From Pseudomonadota bacterium (GTDB taxonomy: Bacteria; Pseudomonadota; Gammaproteobacteria; Burkholderiales; Burkholderiaceae_C), in contig JAEYPG010000176.1 of NCBI GenBank assembly GCA_023410975.1, forward strand, positions 1 to 6,755: 6,755 nucleotides of DNA, in the 5' to 3' direction. Position 1 is the stretch's first letter. Each line of letters begins with the position of its first letter. Made by a program: the position numbers and the translations under genes. Under the pieces are notes generated by a model. That model did not search any database. It was not told the DNA's origin and worked only from the letters and a program-made list of their open reading frames with translations. Of the stretch, positions 1 through 6,145 are shown one piece after another.

Positions 1-81
1 GTACGGCATCACGAACGTCCATTCTTCATCGCTGACGTCGCTCGGGTAAGGCTTGCGCGTGGCTTGGGCAGATCCAGTCAT
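1..81 (-). CDS. IS5-family transposase, N-terminal 27 residues (partial)
   Basis: The minus-strand ATG at 81-79 opens a frame that runs off the left edge of the window. The visible protein contains RKPYPSDVSDEEW followed by FV, the characteristic opening of many IS5-family DDE transposases, where the consensus is close to RKPYPSDVSDEEWAFVAPYL. The protein would cut and join DNA at the element ends; its catalytic DDE residues lie outside the window. The leader between the ATG and the putative element end is about 42 bases, normal for such elements. The copy may be intact or broken; only 27 codons are visible. Confidence 0.8.
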   Translation of the reverse strand, partial: MTGSAQATRKPYPSDVSDEEWTFVMPY

Positions 82-103
82 CTGCCCTACATGGGGTCAA
101 CCA

Positions 104-123
104 GCTCAGTTCCTAACAGGCTC
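104..123 (-). repeat. Candidate terminal inverted repeat of the IS5-family element
   Basis: Reading inward from 123 on the minus strand gives GAGCCTGTTAGGAACTGAGC. It sits at the expected distance upstream of the transposase start and begins with GAGCCTGT, resembling ends of the IS1031/ISL2-like branch. The partner repeat is outside the window, so this is inferred from position and similarity only. Confidence 0.5.
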
Positions 124-190
124 TAGCAGCGCCAGCGCGTACTTAATGGCCCACGGTCGTCGGGCCTCAAGAGATTGTCTGCGTCAATAC

Positions 191-226
191 TTGCAACACA
201 ATCTTTTTAGTATATACAACAAATAG
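191..226 (+). promoter_or_regulatory. Candidate brnTA promoter with overlapping operator palindrome
   Basis: An AT-rich patch in an otherwise GC-rich window lies just before brnT. TTGCAA (191-196) and TATACA (213-218), 16 bases apart, fit a sigma-70 promoter. The perfect 8-bp palindrome GTATATAC (210-217) overlaps the -10 element. In the BrnT-BrnA family the ribbon-helix-helix antitoxin represses its own promoter, so this palindrome is the natural candidate operator. With this promoter, transcription would begin almost at the GTG start codon, implying a leaderless or nearly leaderless brnT message. Promoter and operator are inferences from sequence. Confidence 0.5.
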
Positions 227-520
227 GTGAATGAACGACTGACATGGGATGAAGCGAAGCGGCGATCCAACTTGCTCAAGTATGGACTGGACTTCGTGAA
301 CGCCACCGCCGTGCTCGATTCGCGCTACCGTTTCGACGTCACGACGGTGCGCCATGGCGACACCCGGGTGCAGTCGTTCTTCTACGTGATGGGCCGGTTG
401 GCGGTGCTGACGGTTGTGCACGTGCAGCGCAGTGAGGAACTGCGCATCATCAGTTTTCGGCCCGCCAGCCAGGAGGAATCGGAGGTCTGCTATGAGTGGC
501 TCGCAGAAGAGGCCGAGTGA
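227..520 (+). CDS. brnT: BrnT-family type II toxin (ribonuclease)
   Basis: The 97-residue product matches BrnT in length and landmarks: an N-terminal WDEAKRRSNLLKYGLDF block (about residues 7-23), a central FDVTTVRHGDTR region, and the C-terminal IISFRPAS strand. Family members are RelE-fold ribonucleases that arrest translation by cleaving RNA and are neutralised by BrnA. GTG at 227 is chosen because an in-frame TAG (224-226) lies immediately before it and the family motif begins a few residues later. No Shine-Dalgarno sequence precedes it, so initiation may be weak or leaderless. The gene overlaps brnA by 29 bases in another frame, typical of this operon order (toxin first). It looks complete, with no frameshift. 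Catalytic residues were not verified individually. Confidence 0.9.
   Translation: MNERLTWDEAKRRSNLLKYGLDFVNATAVLDSRYRFDVTTVRHGDTRVQSFFYVMGRLAVLTVVHVQRSEELRIISFRPASQEESEVCYEWLAEEAE
481..485 (+). promoter_or_regulatory. Ribosome binding site that fixes the brnA start
   Basis: GGAGG lies six bases before ATG 492, inside the 3' end of brnT. It selects this ATG over the longer in-frame extension beginning at GTG 414, which would only read through brnT in the wrong frame. Confidence 0.8.
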
Positions 521-818
521 GCGTGAAGCGATCCTGGAGGCGCTGAAGTCGCCGCCGCCCGAGGGCTACTACGTGTGGGATGGCGTGGATGAGGACGAAC
601 GTCCGGCCACGGCCGAGGAACTGCAGGCCGCCTTGGCCGCAGCGCGTCGCAGGCGTGGGCGTCCCACGGGCTCGACCAAGACCCAGATTGCCCTGCGCGT
701 GGATGACGACGTGCTGCAAGCGTTCAAGGCCAGCGGGCCTGGATGGCAGACGCGCATGAATGAGGCGCTGCGCGACTGGCTCAAGTCCCACCCAGGAGCT
801 AATTCCGGGGCGTGCTGA
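492..818 (+). CDS. brnA: BrnA-family antitoxin (ribbon-helix-helix, DUF4415 type)
   Basis: The 108-residue product has the BrnA layout. An acidic, flexible N-terminal half presumably wraps the toxin; it includes the segment YYVWDGVDEDERPATAEEL at about residues 26-44. A basic RRRRGRP linker (52-58) leads to a C-terminal ribbon-helix-helix DNA-binding domain: strand around TQIALRV (64-70), helix around DDVLQAFKA (72-80), then GPGWQTRMNEALRDWL (82-97). GPGWQTR-N-AL is a hallmark of the family. BrnA binds and neutralises BrnT and represses the brnTA promoter. The ATG at 492 has a strong ribosome binding site, unlike brnT, favouring antitoxin excess. The gene starts inside the toxin gene, so the two are translationally coupled and co-transcribed. 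It appears complete. Confidence 0.9.
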   Translation: MSGSQKRPSEREAILEALKSPPPEGYYVWDGVDEDERPATAEELQAALAAARRRRGRPTGSTKTQIALRVDDDVLQAFKASGPGWQTRMNEALRDWLKSHPGANSGAC

Positions 819-864
819 GCCCATGCGCTGATGCCAGCACGGTGCTGAGCCGTTTTCAATCAAA

Positions 865-1020
865 GTGCCAGCGGGGCTGCTGCGCTACGAGCACCGCGGT
901 GGACTGCAAGACGCCTTGGCCTTGGTTGAGACTTCGACTTGGACCGTGCGAGCGCACCAATCGATCAAGGCCATCTGCGTCAAGCAGGTCGTGGCCCTCG
1001 TCGATTGCGTTCAGGACTGA
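865..1020 (+). CDS. Short unrecognised ORF immediately before hicB
   Basis: A 51-codon frame from GTG 865 (open upstream to about 832) ends at TGA 1018-1020, three bases before the hicB ATG and in the same reading frame. The translation contains LLRYEHRGGLQDALALVE and ends VALVDCVQD, which looks more protein-like than the other frames here. I do not recognise a family. It does not resemble HicA: there is no conserved histidine segment and no PHP-type C-terminus. The tight junction with hicB suggests it may be the tail of a degraded gene once coupled to it. It could equally be chance; the call is tentative. Confidence 0.25.
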   Translation: MPAGLLRYEHRGGLQDALALVETSTWTVRAHQSIKAICVKQVVALVDCVQD

Positions 1021-1023
1021 GCC

Positions 1024-1436
1024 ATGAGCGACGTCAAGCAAGTCCAGCCCGTTCGCCCGCCGTATCGCTTCGAGGACTGCGTGCAGCTCATCCGCCACAT
1101 CAGCGAGGAAAACGGCGGCGGCTACCTCGTCACGTTTCCCGACCTGCCCGGTGGCATGGCCGACGGCGAGAGCGTCGAGGAATCCCTGCGCAATGCGCGC
1201 CATGCTTTCGAGTCGACCATCGCGGCAATGGTGGACATGGGGATCGACATCCCGGCACCGACCTTCAAGCCCGACGCTGTGGCAGCACTGAGCTCTCGGG
1301 CAAGTTCGTCACGCGCGTGCCCCAGAGCGTCCATGCACAGCTCGAACGCTGCGCGCGCGCTGAAGGGGTGTCACTGAACTCGCCGTTGCTGGCCCTGCTT
1401 GCCGAAGGACTCGGCAGGCGCAGCGGGCAGGCCTGA
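1024..1436 (+). pseudogene. hicB: HicB-family antitoxin, broken by frameshift
   Basis: From ATG 1024 the product carries a clear HicB N-terminal domain: GGGYLVTFPDLPGGMADGES (about residues 36-55) followed by SVEESLRNARHAFESTIAAMV and IPAP. The expected C-terminal DNA-binding segment, SGKFVTRVPQSVHAQLERCA and the stretch ending LALLAEGLGRRSGQA, lies in a different frame ending at TGA 1436. The switch is from the ATG frame to the frame one base earlier, as if one base were lost between about 1265 and 1290. Read as given, translation instead ends at 1377 with a nonsense tail. HicB normally neutralises the HicA ribonuclease; no hicA is visible on either side, so this is an orphan or decayed remnant. 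A sequencing error could mimic the frameshift. AGGA at 1013-1016 is a modest ribosome binding site. Confidence 0.8.
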
Positions 1437-1447
1437 GGCGCAGCGCC

Positions 1448-1476
1448 GCTGCACGGGGCTCCCGGCGCCCTGCAGC
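1448..1476 (+). terminator. Candidate hairpin between hicB remnant and helicase gene
   Basis: GCTGCA (1448-1453) pairs with TGCAGC (1471-1476), and an inner GGGC/GCCC pairing extends the stem. It lies just after the hicB stop. There is no following T-run, so it is not a textbook intrinsic terminator; it may separate the two transcription units or be incidental GC-rich pairing. Confidence 0.3.
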
Positions 1477-1522
1477 AACTGGTCCCTGACAGCTAACAAA
1501 TATCGATGGTGGAGCAGCTTTG

Positions 1523-4500
1523 GTGAGTCGCGCGTCGTACGGCAACACATGGTGGGGTGAGCAGTGGCTGCAGGCGCTGGCGCAGATCGACTACGACAGT
1601 CGCCTGCTGCGCGGGCGCACCTATGCCAATCGCGGCGCCGTGCGTGACTTGAAGGTGCATGAGGGTCACATCCGGGCCCACGTGCAGGGCTCGCGACCGA
1701 GACCCTACGTGGTGGACATCCACGTGCCGCAAGCCGCCGCCGCCGACGGCGCGCGGCTGGCCGAGCGGCTGGCCGCCGATCCGGGCCTGATCGCACGGCT
1801 GCTCAATCGTGAGCTGGACCCCGCGGTGCTCAAGGAAGCCACGTCGCTGGGCATCGAGGTCTTTCCGCGACGCTGGAAGGACCTGCAGATGGAATGCTCG
1901 TGCCCGGACTGGGCCGTGCCCTGCAAACACCTGGCGGCGGTGATCTACCTGCTCAGCCGCGAGATCGACGCCGACCCCTACCTGGTGTTCAAGCTGCGCG
2001 GCATCGATCTGCAGACGCTGCTGGGCCACCACGGCGTGGCCGTCGATGCGCAGGCCGAGCGCGCACTGCCCGCCGGCGCGCTGGCGCTGCTCGAGGACGA
2101 CCCCGAGCGGGCAACGCCCGAACCCGCCCACGACCCGCAGGCGCTGGCTCGCATGGACTTCACGGCTGTTCCCGAGCTGTGCGAGCCGCTGTGGCGGTTG
2201 CTGCCAGCGCAGCCGGTGTTTCACCACGGCGGTGACTTCCGTGATCTCGCGCACAAGACCGTCGCCCGCATCGCGCGCGAGGCGCAGCGCCAGCTCGATG
2301 CGGCCGCTGCGGCTGTGGACGCCGACAGTGAGGCGGCTTCCTTGCCTGAAGGACAACTGCGCCTGAGGGTGAACGCCCAGGTCGCTGTGGAGATTGCGGG
2401 CGCGACGCTGGACGGCCGGACGCTGGACACGCTGCCCGGGCTGCTGGCTGCACTGGCGGCTGTGCCGCCGCAGCGCCTGCCGGAGCTGGGGGCGGACTTC
2501 GCCGCCATGCATACGCTGCACCTGTTTGCGCTGCACCTGATCGCCCGTGGCGCCGTGGTACCGCAAGTCTTCACCGCGGACGCCAAGACGCTGGGGCTGC
2601 GCTGGTGTGCGGCGGAGTTGGACACGACCGTGCGCGGCCTGGTGGCACAGGCCGCGGCCGGGCTGCCGCCGGGGCTGGCGCAGCGCCGGATGAATCGCTC
2701 TTGGGTACCGCTGGCCGCGCGGGCGCAAGCGCGCGTGCTGCTGTGTGCGCTGATTGACCTGTACCTGCGCCTGCTGGCTGCGGACACGGCCCCGGCCGGG
2801 AAGCACGTCGACAACAAGGCGTGGAGCCTGTTCTTCGGTCCGGGCCACATACGCGTCGACGGCCCGGGCGAGGGCGCGCTGGCCGGCAGCATCCACGCCT
2901 GGCTGGCTCGGCTGCACTTGGCGCGCCAGCGCTACGTGCCGGTGCTGCGGCTGGACGAGGCCGTGCGCGCGGAAGGGTTCAGGCTGGCACTGGCCGTGGC
3001 CGACGAGCACTCGACGCTGGAGGCACCGGTGCCGCTGGCCGATGTCATCGCCCAGCCCGCGTTCCCCCATCGCATGAGCGTGCTCAGGACCGTGGCGATG
3101 CTGGCCGAGTTCCATCCGCCGCTGCACGACTATGTGCGCAAGGGCGCCAAGCGTGCCCTTCCAGTGACGCCCGAGGCGTTGCCGGCGCTGCTGTCGGTGA
3201 CGTTGCCGGCGCTGCGCCTCATGGGTATCCGCACCCTGCTGCCGCGAGCGTTGGATCGGCTGCTGCGGCCCCGGCTGTCGATGCAGATCAAGGCTGCCGC
3301 CGGCGCCAGTGCCGGTGCAGGCCTGTTGAACACGAACTCGATCCTGTCGTTCGACTGGAAGGTGGCCATCGGCGATGATCTGGTCAGCGCTGCCGAGTTC
3401 AAGCGCCTGCTCGGCAAGGCCAGCGGCGTCGTGAAGTTCCGCGGCCAGTACGTGATGCTTGACGCAGCCGAGGTCGCGTCGCTGCACGCGCGGCTGGAGC
3501 GCCCCCAGCAGAGCGACGGCGCCACGCTGCTGCGCGCGGCGCTGGCCGGCGAGCTCGACGGCGCCCCGGTCGGCCTGAACAAGGCGGCAGAAAAGCTCAT
3601 CGAGCAACTGCGGCGCGAGGACGAGGTGGCGCTGCCCACGGGACTGCAGGCCAGGCTGCGGCCCTATCAGCAGCGCGGCTACGCCTGGCTGTGGCGCAAC
3701 GCCCGGCTCGGGCTGGGCAGCGTGATCGCCGACGACATGGGTTTAGGTAAGACGCTGCAGGTGCTGGCGCTGCTGCTGCGGCTCAAGCAGGACGGCGCGC
3801 TGCAGGAGGGGCGGGCGCTGGTGATCGTGCCCACCAGCCTGCTGACCAACTGGCAGAAGGAGGCGGCGCGCTTCACGCCGGAGCTGAACGTGGCCGTCTT
3901 CCACGGCGCCAAGCGCGAGCTGGCGCAGGAGCGTCCCGATGTGCTGCTCACCACCTACGGCGTGGCGCGCACCGAGGCGGCGGCGCTCAAGGCGCTGTCC
4001 TGGCGCATCGTGGTCATCGACGAGGCGCAGAACATCAAGAATCCCGGCGCCGCGCAGGCCAAGGCCGTCAAGGCCATCGCCGCGCAGAGCCACATCGCCA
4101 TGAGCGGCACACCGGTGGAGAACCGGCTGCTGGAGTACTGGTCGATCATGGACTTCGCCCAGCGCGGCTACCTGGGCGGGCCCACGCATTTCGCGCGCGA
4201 GTACGCCACGCCGATCCAGACCCATCGCGACGCCGCGGCGGCCGAACGGCTGCGCCGGGTGATGGCGCCATTCCTGCTGCGCCGGCTCAAGTCCGACAAG
4301 TCCATCATCAGTGACCTACCCGACAAGGTGGAGCAGGACCAGTTCTGCACGCTCTCCAAGGCCCAGGCTGCGCTGTACGAGAGCGTGGTGCGCGAGGGGA
4401 TGGCGGCCATTGCCGGGCAGTCCGACACCTTCGAGCGCCAAGGCCTGGTGCTGCAGCTGATCCTGGCGCTCAAGCAGGTATGCAACCACCCGGCGCACTA

Positions 4501-5053
4501 CCTCAAGCAGGGCGCGGCCGACCCGGCGGCATCCGGCAAGGTCGAGCGGCTGCTGGACCTGCTCGACGAGATCGGCGCCGCGCGTGAGAAGGCGTTGGTG
4601 TTCACACAGTTCCGCGAGATGGGCGAGTTGCTCGCGCGCATGCTGCACGCGAGGCACGGCCGGGAGCCCTTGTTCCTGCATGGTGGCGTCTCCCGCGCCG
4701 GGCGCGACCGCATGGTGGAGCGCTTCCAGGACGAACCGGGTCAGCGCGTTTTTCTGCTCTCGCTCAAGGCTGGCGGCACGGGGCTGAACCTCACCGCCGC
4801 CAGCCACGTGGTGCATTTCGACCTGTGGTGGAACCCGGCGGTGGAGGCCCAGGCCACCGACCGGGCCTACCGCATCGGCCAGCAGCGCAAGGTGCAGGTG
4901 CACCGCTTCATCACGCGCGGCACCTTCGAGGAGCGCATCAACGAGATGATCCGCGCCAAGCGCGAGCTGGCCGAGATGACCGTCGGCACAGGTGAAACTT
5001 GGATTGGCCAGTTACCAACCGCGGAACTGAAAGCACTATTCAGGCTGAGGTAG
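1523..5053 (+). CDS. SWIM zinc-finger / SNF2-family ATPase (helicase-like) fusion protein
   Basis: The product is about 1176 residues. The N-terminus (SYGNTWWGEQWLQAL, then RGRTYANRG) is typical of bacterial SWIM proteins; the zinc motif CSCPDWAVPCKH supplies C125, C127, C134 and H136. After a long middle region, a DUF3670-like segment lies around residues 600-670 (FDWKVAIGDD). The SNF2 ATPase follows: RPYQQ (713-717), Walker A DMGLGKT (738-744), DEAQ box (833-836), SGTP (861-864), then the C-terminal lobe with FTQF (1027-1030), KAGGTGLNL (from 1082) and DRAYRIGQ (1113-1120). All these motifs look intact. Such proteins are ATP-driven double-stranded DNA translocases or remodelers; the substrate is unknown. 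GTG 1523 is preferred (GGAG eight bases upstream, giving MSRASYG); TTG 1520 is the alternative, and no earlier start exists because of TGA 1487. No operon partner is visible. Confidence 0.92.
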   Translation: MSRASYGNTWWGEQWLQALAQIDYDSRLLRGRTYANRGAVRDLKVHEGHIRAHVQGSRPRPYVVDIHVPQAAAADGARLAERLAADPGLIARLLNRELDPAVLKEATSLGIEVFPRRWKDLQMECSCPDWAVPCKHLAAVIYLLSREIDADPYLVFKLRGIDLQTLLGHHGVAVDAQAERALPAGALALLEDDPERATPEPAHDPQALARMDFTAVPELCEPLWRLLPAQPVFHHGGDFRDLAHKTVARIAREAQRQLDAAAAAVDADSEAASLPEGQLRLRVNAQVAVEIAGATLDGRTLDTLPGLLAALAAVPPQRLPELGADFAAMHTLHLFALHLIARGAVVPQVFTADAKTLGLRWCAAELDTTVRGLVAQAAAGLPPGLAQRRMNRSWVPLAARAQARVLLCALIDLYLRLLAADTAPAGKHVDNKAWSLFFGPGHIRVDGPGEGALAGSIHAWLARLHLARQRYVPVLRLDEAVRAEGFRLALAVADEHSTLEAPVPLADVIAQPAFPHRMSVLRTVAMLAEFHPPLHDYVRKGAKRALPVTPEALPALLSVTLPALRLMGIRTLLPRALDRLLRPRLSMQIKAAAGASAGAGLLNTNSILSFDWKVAIGDDLVSAAEFKRLLGKASGVVKFRGQYVMLDAAEVASLHARLERPQQSDGATLLRAALAGELDGAPVGLNKAAEKLIEQLRREDEVALPTGLQARLRPYQQRGYAWLWRNARLGLGSVIADDMGLGKTLQVLALLLRLKQDGALQEGRALVIVPTSLLTNWQKEAARFTPELNVAVFHGAKRELAQERPDVLLTTYGVARTEAAALKALSWRIVVIDEAQNIKNPGAAQAKAVKAIAAQSHIAMSGTPVENRLLEYWSIMDFAQRGYLGGPTHFAREYATPIQTHRDAAAAERLRRVMAPFLLRRLKSDKSIISDLPDKVEQDQFCTLSKAQAALYESVVREGMAAIAGQSDTFERQGLVLQLILALKQVCNHPAHYLKQGAADPAASGKVERLLDLLDEIGAAREKALVFTQFREMGELLARMLHARHGREPLFLHGGVSRAGRDRMVERFQDEPGQRVFLLSLKAGGTGLNLTAASHVVHFDLWWNPAVEAQATDRAYRIGQQRKVQVHRFITRGTFEERINEMIRAKRELAEMTVGTGETWIGQLPTAELKALFRLR

Positions 5054-5062
5054 AGCCACGCG

Positions 5063-5693
5063 TCAATAGCCTCGGCACGGTTGCTGTTCTACGGCTGGCC
5101 GTCCTGACCGGCGGGGCCGACGCACAAATGTCCGGACCACCAGTTGGATCTCTGCCTCCAAGCACTGGCCGGTGTGCCGGACATCGACCTTCATGCTCGA
5201 AATCGGCAGGCTGCGGCCTGCCCGGAACGCATCGCGCAAGAAGGTCTGCGCCTGCCGGTACGACATCACGGCTGCGTACCGGCTTTGCAGCCAAAGCCAT
5301 TGCGGATGCATCCTCTCAGGTTGCACATCGGCCAACGGGCCGAAGCTGCGGGGCAGGGTGATATGGGTGCCGCAGCGTCCACAAGCGGAGTACCGCCGAG
5401 GACTGTCCAGGTGGGCCTTGCCGTAGACCGTCCGGTAGACGATGCTCTTGGTGGCCTTGACCCCCAAGCGCGAGCCGCATTGTCGGCACCGGGAGGTGCA
5501 TTCCAGGAACCGAGCAACCTGCTCGCGCAGGACAACAGTCTGCAGCTGCCGCAGTAGTTGGCGAGCCTCTCCGATGAAGAGCCCAAGCCCCGAAGCAGGC
5601 GCAGCTTCGGCGTGGTACTCCAAGACGCCGATATCCGGTACGTGGCTCCTGATCGTCGACGTCAGAGATCACTGCCTGGATAGCGATGCGCAT
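5063..5693 (-). pseudogene. ISKra4-family transposase, N-terminal relic with frameshift
   Basis: On the minus strand, ATG 5693-5691 is preceded by GGAGG (5703-5699) five bases upstream and encodes MRIAIQAVISDVDDQEPRT. One extra base near 5638 then shifts the frame; the continuation is IGVLEYHAEAAPASGLGLF and onward. It shows two cysteine pairs (CRQCG, CGRCG) and the blocks YRTVYGKAHLDSPRR, SFGPLADVQPER, WLWLQSRYAAVMSYRQAQ and GQCLEAEI. These are conserved features of ISKra4-family transposases (the family pattern is roughly RT-FG-L-L-SPR, then F-PLA-L-PER, then L-SYG). Similarity stops near 5145; the remaining frame to 5063 is unrelated. The catalytic core is absent, so the protein cannot be active. 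The relic ends close behind the helicase gene stop, in the opposite orientation. Confidence 0.8.
5128..5184. repeat. 8-bp inverted repeat at the edge of the ISKra4 relic
   Basis: ATGTCCGG (5128-5135) and CCGGACAT (5177-5184) are perfect inverted copies 41 bases apart. They bracket the point where similarity to ISKra4-family transposases fades. They may mark a deletion or recombination junction, or be chance in GC-rich DNA. Confidence 0.35.
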
Positions 5694-5810
5694 GTCGGCC
5701 TCCAGCAACCGGAGTTCGGTCCGATTCGCTGCACATCGTCCTCTTGGCGATAACCACACTGAAAAATCGTTTTGGCCTCCCAAAATGGCCGCTCCCCAGG
5801 ACGGGAGGGG
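5694..5810 (-). mobile_element. Probable upstream end of the ISKra4-family relic
   Basis: This is the non-coding stretch ahead of the transposase relic. It holds the small hairpin TTTTGG-CCTC-CCAAAA (5770-5785), TGGCC repeated at 5773-5777 and 5786-5790, and the imperfect arm pair CTCCC (5792-5796) and GGGAG (5803-5807). Such compact symmetrical sequence is what one would expect at an element end, but I cannot match it to a known ISKra4 terminal repeat from memory, and the other end has been lost. Confidence 0.35.
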
Positions 5811-6028
5811 CGAATGCATATCGGCAATGACGACGAGGCCAAGTGCCCTGTGACGTGAGCGCGCAGCGGCCTTGGCCTATGCTCCCATACATGAACTTCA
5901 ACGCGTCCACGCCCGTGCAAGCGTGCACCCCCCGGCGAGCCGCCTTTTGGGCGTGTTCGTCGCGGCGAGTGCTGCGCACAAGCACCGCGCGCGCGGCGCG
6001 GCTCCTCCAGCCGGCCGCACTTCCTTAA

Positions 6029-6076
6029 GCCCGGCGATCGATCTCCACCTTCCGCGCAACGCTCCGATCGCCGGGC
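6029..6076 (+). promoter_or_regulatory. 12-bp perfect inverted repeat (stem-loop) in rnk-like leader
   Basis: GCCCGGCGATCG (6029-6040) and CGATCGCCGGGC (6065-6076) are perfect complements around a 24-base loop. As RNA this would be a very stable hairpin about 70 bases before the start codon. The loop bases 6041-6048 (ATCTCCAC) could pair with the start region 6146-6153 (GTGGAGGT) over eight positions with one wobble. No T-run follows, so a leader regulatory role is as likely as termination. The structure is seen; the function is inferred. Confidence 0.5.
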
Positions 6077-6134
6077 CCCTCGCCCAGCGCTTTGGCGAGC
6101 GTCTGCGATCCGCAGTGGCTCGCCGCCTTGCGAC

Positions 6135-6140
6135 AGGAGG
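6135..6140 (+). promoter_or_regulatory. Ribosome binding site that fixes the rnk-like start
   Basis: AGGAGG lies five bases before GTG 6146. It favours this start over the in-frame TTG at 6092, which has no such site and would add 18 residues without family similarity. Confidence 0.8.
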
Positions 6141-6145
6141 GCCTC

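Larger units (their letters stand above)
1..123 (-). mobile_element. Partial IS5-family insertion sequence (one end inside window)
   Basis: The minus strand carries the start of an IS5-family transposase, and the element appears to end near position 123. Read outward-in on the minus strand, its edge begins GAGCCTGTTAGG, which looks like an IS5-family terminal inverted repeat. CTAG at 123-126 or the adjacent TAG could be part of a target duplication. The other end lies outside the window, so neither the repeat pair nor the duplication can be confirmed. The family call rests on the encoded protein; the exact boundary is inferred to within a few bases. Confidence 0.7.
5811..6145. other. Gene-poor region upstream of the rnk-like gene
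   Basis: No frame here gives a convincing protein; the open frames are arginine- and alanine-rich shadows of GC-rich DNA. It probably holds the promoter and leader of the rnk-like gene. A possible -10 element TATGCT lies at 5878-5883, without a clear -35 partner. Small symmetrical sites include GTGCA/TGCAC (5915-5928). The strongest structure is the 12-bp inverted repeat at 6029-6076. Confidence 0.5.

Noticed and set aside
148..166. Small inverted repeat GGCCC/GGGCC between the IS5 end and brnT
   Set aside because: A 5-bp stem without a T-run is expected by chance in GC-rich DNA and has no gene to terminate on the plus strand.
450..863. Minus-strand open frames opposite brnA
   Set aside because: Composition is arginine/proline-rich without family marks, while the plus strand carries a clear BrnA protein with a good ribosome binding site.
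818..1023. Search for a hicA toxin gene before hicB
   Set aside because: No frame shows the HicA pattern (lysine/glycine-serine-histidine segment, then a PHP-type motif and short basic tail).
856..1203. Minus-strand 115-codon frame opposite the hicB start
   Set aside because: It overlaps the clear HicB domain and shows no recognisable motif. It looks like an antisense shadow, although its composition is fairly protein-like.
1493..3607. Very long minus-strand open frame (704 codons) opposite the helicase gene
   Set aside because: It is glutamine-, arginine- and histidine-rich with no recognisable domain, and mirrors the GC-biased third positions of the real gene. It is an antisense shadow.
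1523..5053. Helicase as part of a known multi-gene defence system (for example DISARM-like)
   Set aside because: A SNF2 ATPase alone is not enough: no methyltransferase, nuclease, phospholipase-D or other partner gene lies nearby in this window.
5144..5557. Plus-strand frames across the ISKra4 relic
   Set aside because: The minus strand shows several conserved transposase blocks in this stretch; the plus frames have no recognisable content.
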